Shown one piece after another: positions 32,542 to 33,506 of a stretch of 33,506 nucleotides of DNA. A program made the position numbers and the translations under genes. The stretch covers positions 1 to 33,506 of the forward strand of contig JANQTR010000227.1 in the NCBI GenBank assembly GCA_030731635.1, in the 5' to 3' direction. This stretch comes from Erythrobacter sp. (GTDB lineage Bacteria > Pseudomonadota > Alphaproteobacteria > Sphingomonadales > Sphingomonadaceae). Under the pieces are notes generated by a model. It was not told the DNA's origin. It did no database searches and was given only the letters and a program-made list of their open reading frames with translations. The first letter of the stretch is position 1. Every line of letters starts with the position of its first letter.

Positions 32542-32612
32542 CTAGGGTCACCTTTTCTGGTTGAAGATTGCCAGAAGGGTAACCGCATGGCCCAAGCCAA
32601 GCAATGGCGCAG

Positions 32613-33506
32613 CTACTCGGCTGCTTCGGCCTTTGAGCCGACGCCATCATCGCTTTGTTCGTTTGCCTGACGCGCCCACATATCGGCATACAGCCCGCCA
32701 TGGTTCAGCAAATCGGCGTGGCTGCCGGTTTCCACCATCTGCCCATGATCGAGCACCAAGATCCGGTCAGCATCCGCAATCGTCGACAAGCGGTGCGCAA
32801 TCGCGATCGTCGTGCGGCCCTTGGCGATGCGCCGCAGCGTGGCGAGGATTTCCTGCTCGGTACGGGTGTCCAAGGCGCTGGTGGCTTCATCAAGCAGCAG
32901 GATCGGCGGGTTCTTCACCAGCGTGCGCGCAATGGCGACGCGCTGTTTCTCACCGCCCGAAAGTTTCAACCCACGTTCGCCGACCATTGTTTCAAACTTC
33001 TCAGGCAAGCGATTGATAAGCGGGGTCAGCGCGGCATCGCGCGCGGCCTGTTCAATCTTGGCCTGATCCGCACCCTCGGCCCCATAAGCGATGTTGTAGG
33101 CAAGGTTTTCGTTGAACAGCACCGAATCCTGCGGAACGATGCCAATCGCGGCGCGCACGCTCGCCTGCATCACGCTTGCAATATCCTCACCACCAACCAG
33201 AATGCGGCCTTCTTGCGGATCATAGAACCGGAATAGCAGCCGCCCGATGGTGCTCTTGCCCGCGCCCGAAGGCCCAACGATGGCAAGGGTCGATCCAGCG
33301 GGCACTTCGAATGACAGGCCTTTGAGGATCGTGCGCCCCGGATCATAGCCGAAGGTGACATTGTCGAATGCCACGGTTGGCCTGCGCACAATCAATGCCG
33401 GCGCGCCGGGCACGTCCTTCACTTCGATGTCGGTATCGATCATGCGGAACATTTCGGCCATGTCGACCAGCCCCTGCCGGATTGTCCGGTAAACCCAGCC
33501 GAGCAT
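32613..33506 (-). CDS. Atm1/HMT1-type ABC exporter, C-terminal part (truncated by window edge)
   Basis: At least 297 residues of a larger protein; the N-terminal membrane domain lies outside the window. The visible part starts at the end of the transmembrane region (LGWVYRTIRQGLVDMAEMF, a stretch very characteristic of the Atm1/ABCB7 family) and continues with a complete nucleotide-binding domain: Walker A GPSGAGKST, Q loop VPQD, signature LSGGEKQRVAIA, Walker B ILLLDEATSALD and the H-loop IAHRLST. Atm1 homologues export glutathione-linked sulfur or metal species and are linked to heavy-metal tolerance. The Met at the edge is not the real start. Confidence 0.93.
   Translation of the reverse strand: MLGWVYRTIRQGLVDMAEMFRMIDTDIEVKDVPGAPALIVRRPTVAFDNVTFGYDPGRTILKGLSFEVPAGSTLAIVGPSGAGKSTIGRLLFRFYDPQEGRILVGGEDIASVMQASVRAAIGIVPQDSVLFNENLAYNIAYGAEGADQAKIEQAARDAALTPLINRLPEKFETMVGERGLKLSGGEKQRVAIARTLVKNPPILLLDEATSALDTRTEQEILATLRRIAKGRTTIAIAHRLSTIADADRILVLDHGQMVETGSHADLLNHGGLYADMWARQANEQSDDGVGSKAEAAE

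Overview
This window looks like a chromosomal segment of an aerobic alphaproteobacterium of the order Sphingomonadales (Erythrobacter/Novosphingobium-like). The grounds are gene content: a COQ9-type ubiquinone protein, a CBP3-type bc1 chaperone, DUF1134, DUF177, an HslVU pair, an Atm1-type exporter, and a large TonB-dependent receptor of the Xanthomonas/Caulobacter carbohydrate class. This is an assignment from family knowledge; no database was searched. I see no rRNA, CRISPR array, insertion sequence or prophage.

Layout. 1-4262: a membrane protein with a long Ala-rich helical region, a tRNA-Ser(GCU) on the minus strand, a DUF1134 protein, a class I aminotransferase and a GNAT acetyltransferase. 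4263-4819: a 557-base gap with no convincing gene, ending in a regulatory site. 4820-15125: the accessory part of the window, a uronate-polysaccharide utilisation locus. 15321-19650: a BLUF photoreceptor gene facing riboflavin genes ribE and ribD, then a minus-strand run of a coiled-coil membrane protein, a YgjP-like metallopeptidase, a YcgN-like Cys-cluster protein and a SCO1/SenC copper protein. 19745-21704: periplasmic ankyrin protein, COQ9, SSB. 21795-26447: an exported group 1 truncated haemoglobin, a DUF3034 outer-membrane barrel, a cupredoxin-like protein and a GGDEF-EAL protein. 26486-33506: DUF177, CBP3 chaperone, BamE, HslV, HslU, an ACT protein, an S9 peptidase and a truncated Atm1-like ABC exporter.

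The 4.8-15.1 kb locus reads as one system. A secreted beta-helix protein is the candidate depolymerase. A TonB-dependent receptor imports oligosaccharide through the outer membrane, and an ExuT-like MFS carrier takes uronate into the cytoplasm. An RpiB-fold isomerase (DhuI-like), a KduD-like dehydrogenase and a KdgK-like kinase then convert an unsaturated-uronate-derived keto sugar to 2-keto-3-deoxy-6-phosphogluconate. A LacI-family regulator sits in the middle, and three copies of the palindrome TGACACCGGTGTCA lie upstream of the beta-helix gene, between lacI and the hydratase-MFS pair, and upstream of the receptor, so the locus appears to be a local regulon. The unusual parts are the RpiB-type isomerase where KduI would be expected, a 2-keto-4-pentenoate-hydratase-fold enzyme with no textbook place in the pathway, and a beta-helix protein of uncharacterised type (DUF4955-like from memory).

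Other points of interest are the BLUF gene, whose flavin-contacting Tyr lies upstream of the first available ATG, and the grouping of exported globin, DUF3034 barrel, cupredoxin and GGDEF-EAL genes, which may form a redox or gas-linked c-di-GMP module.
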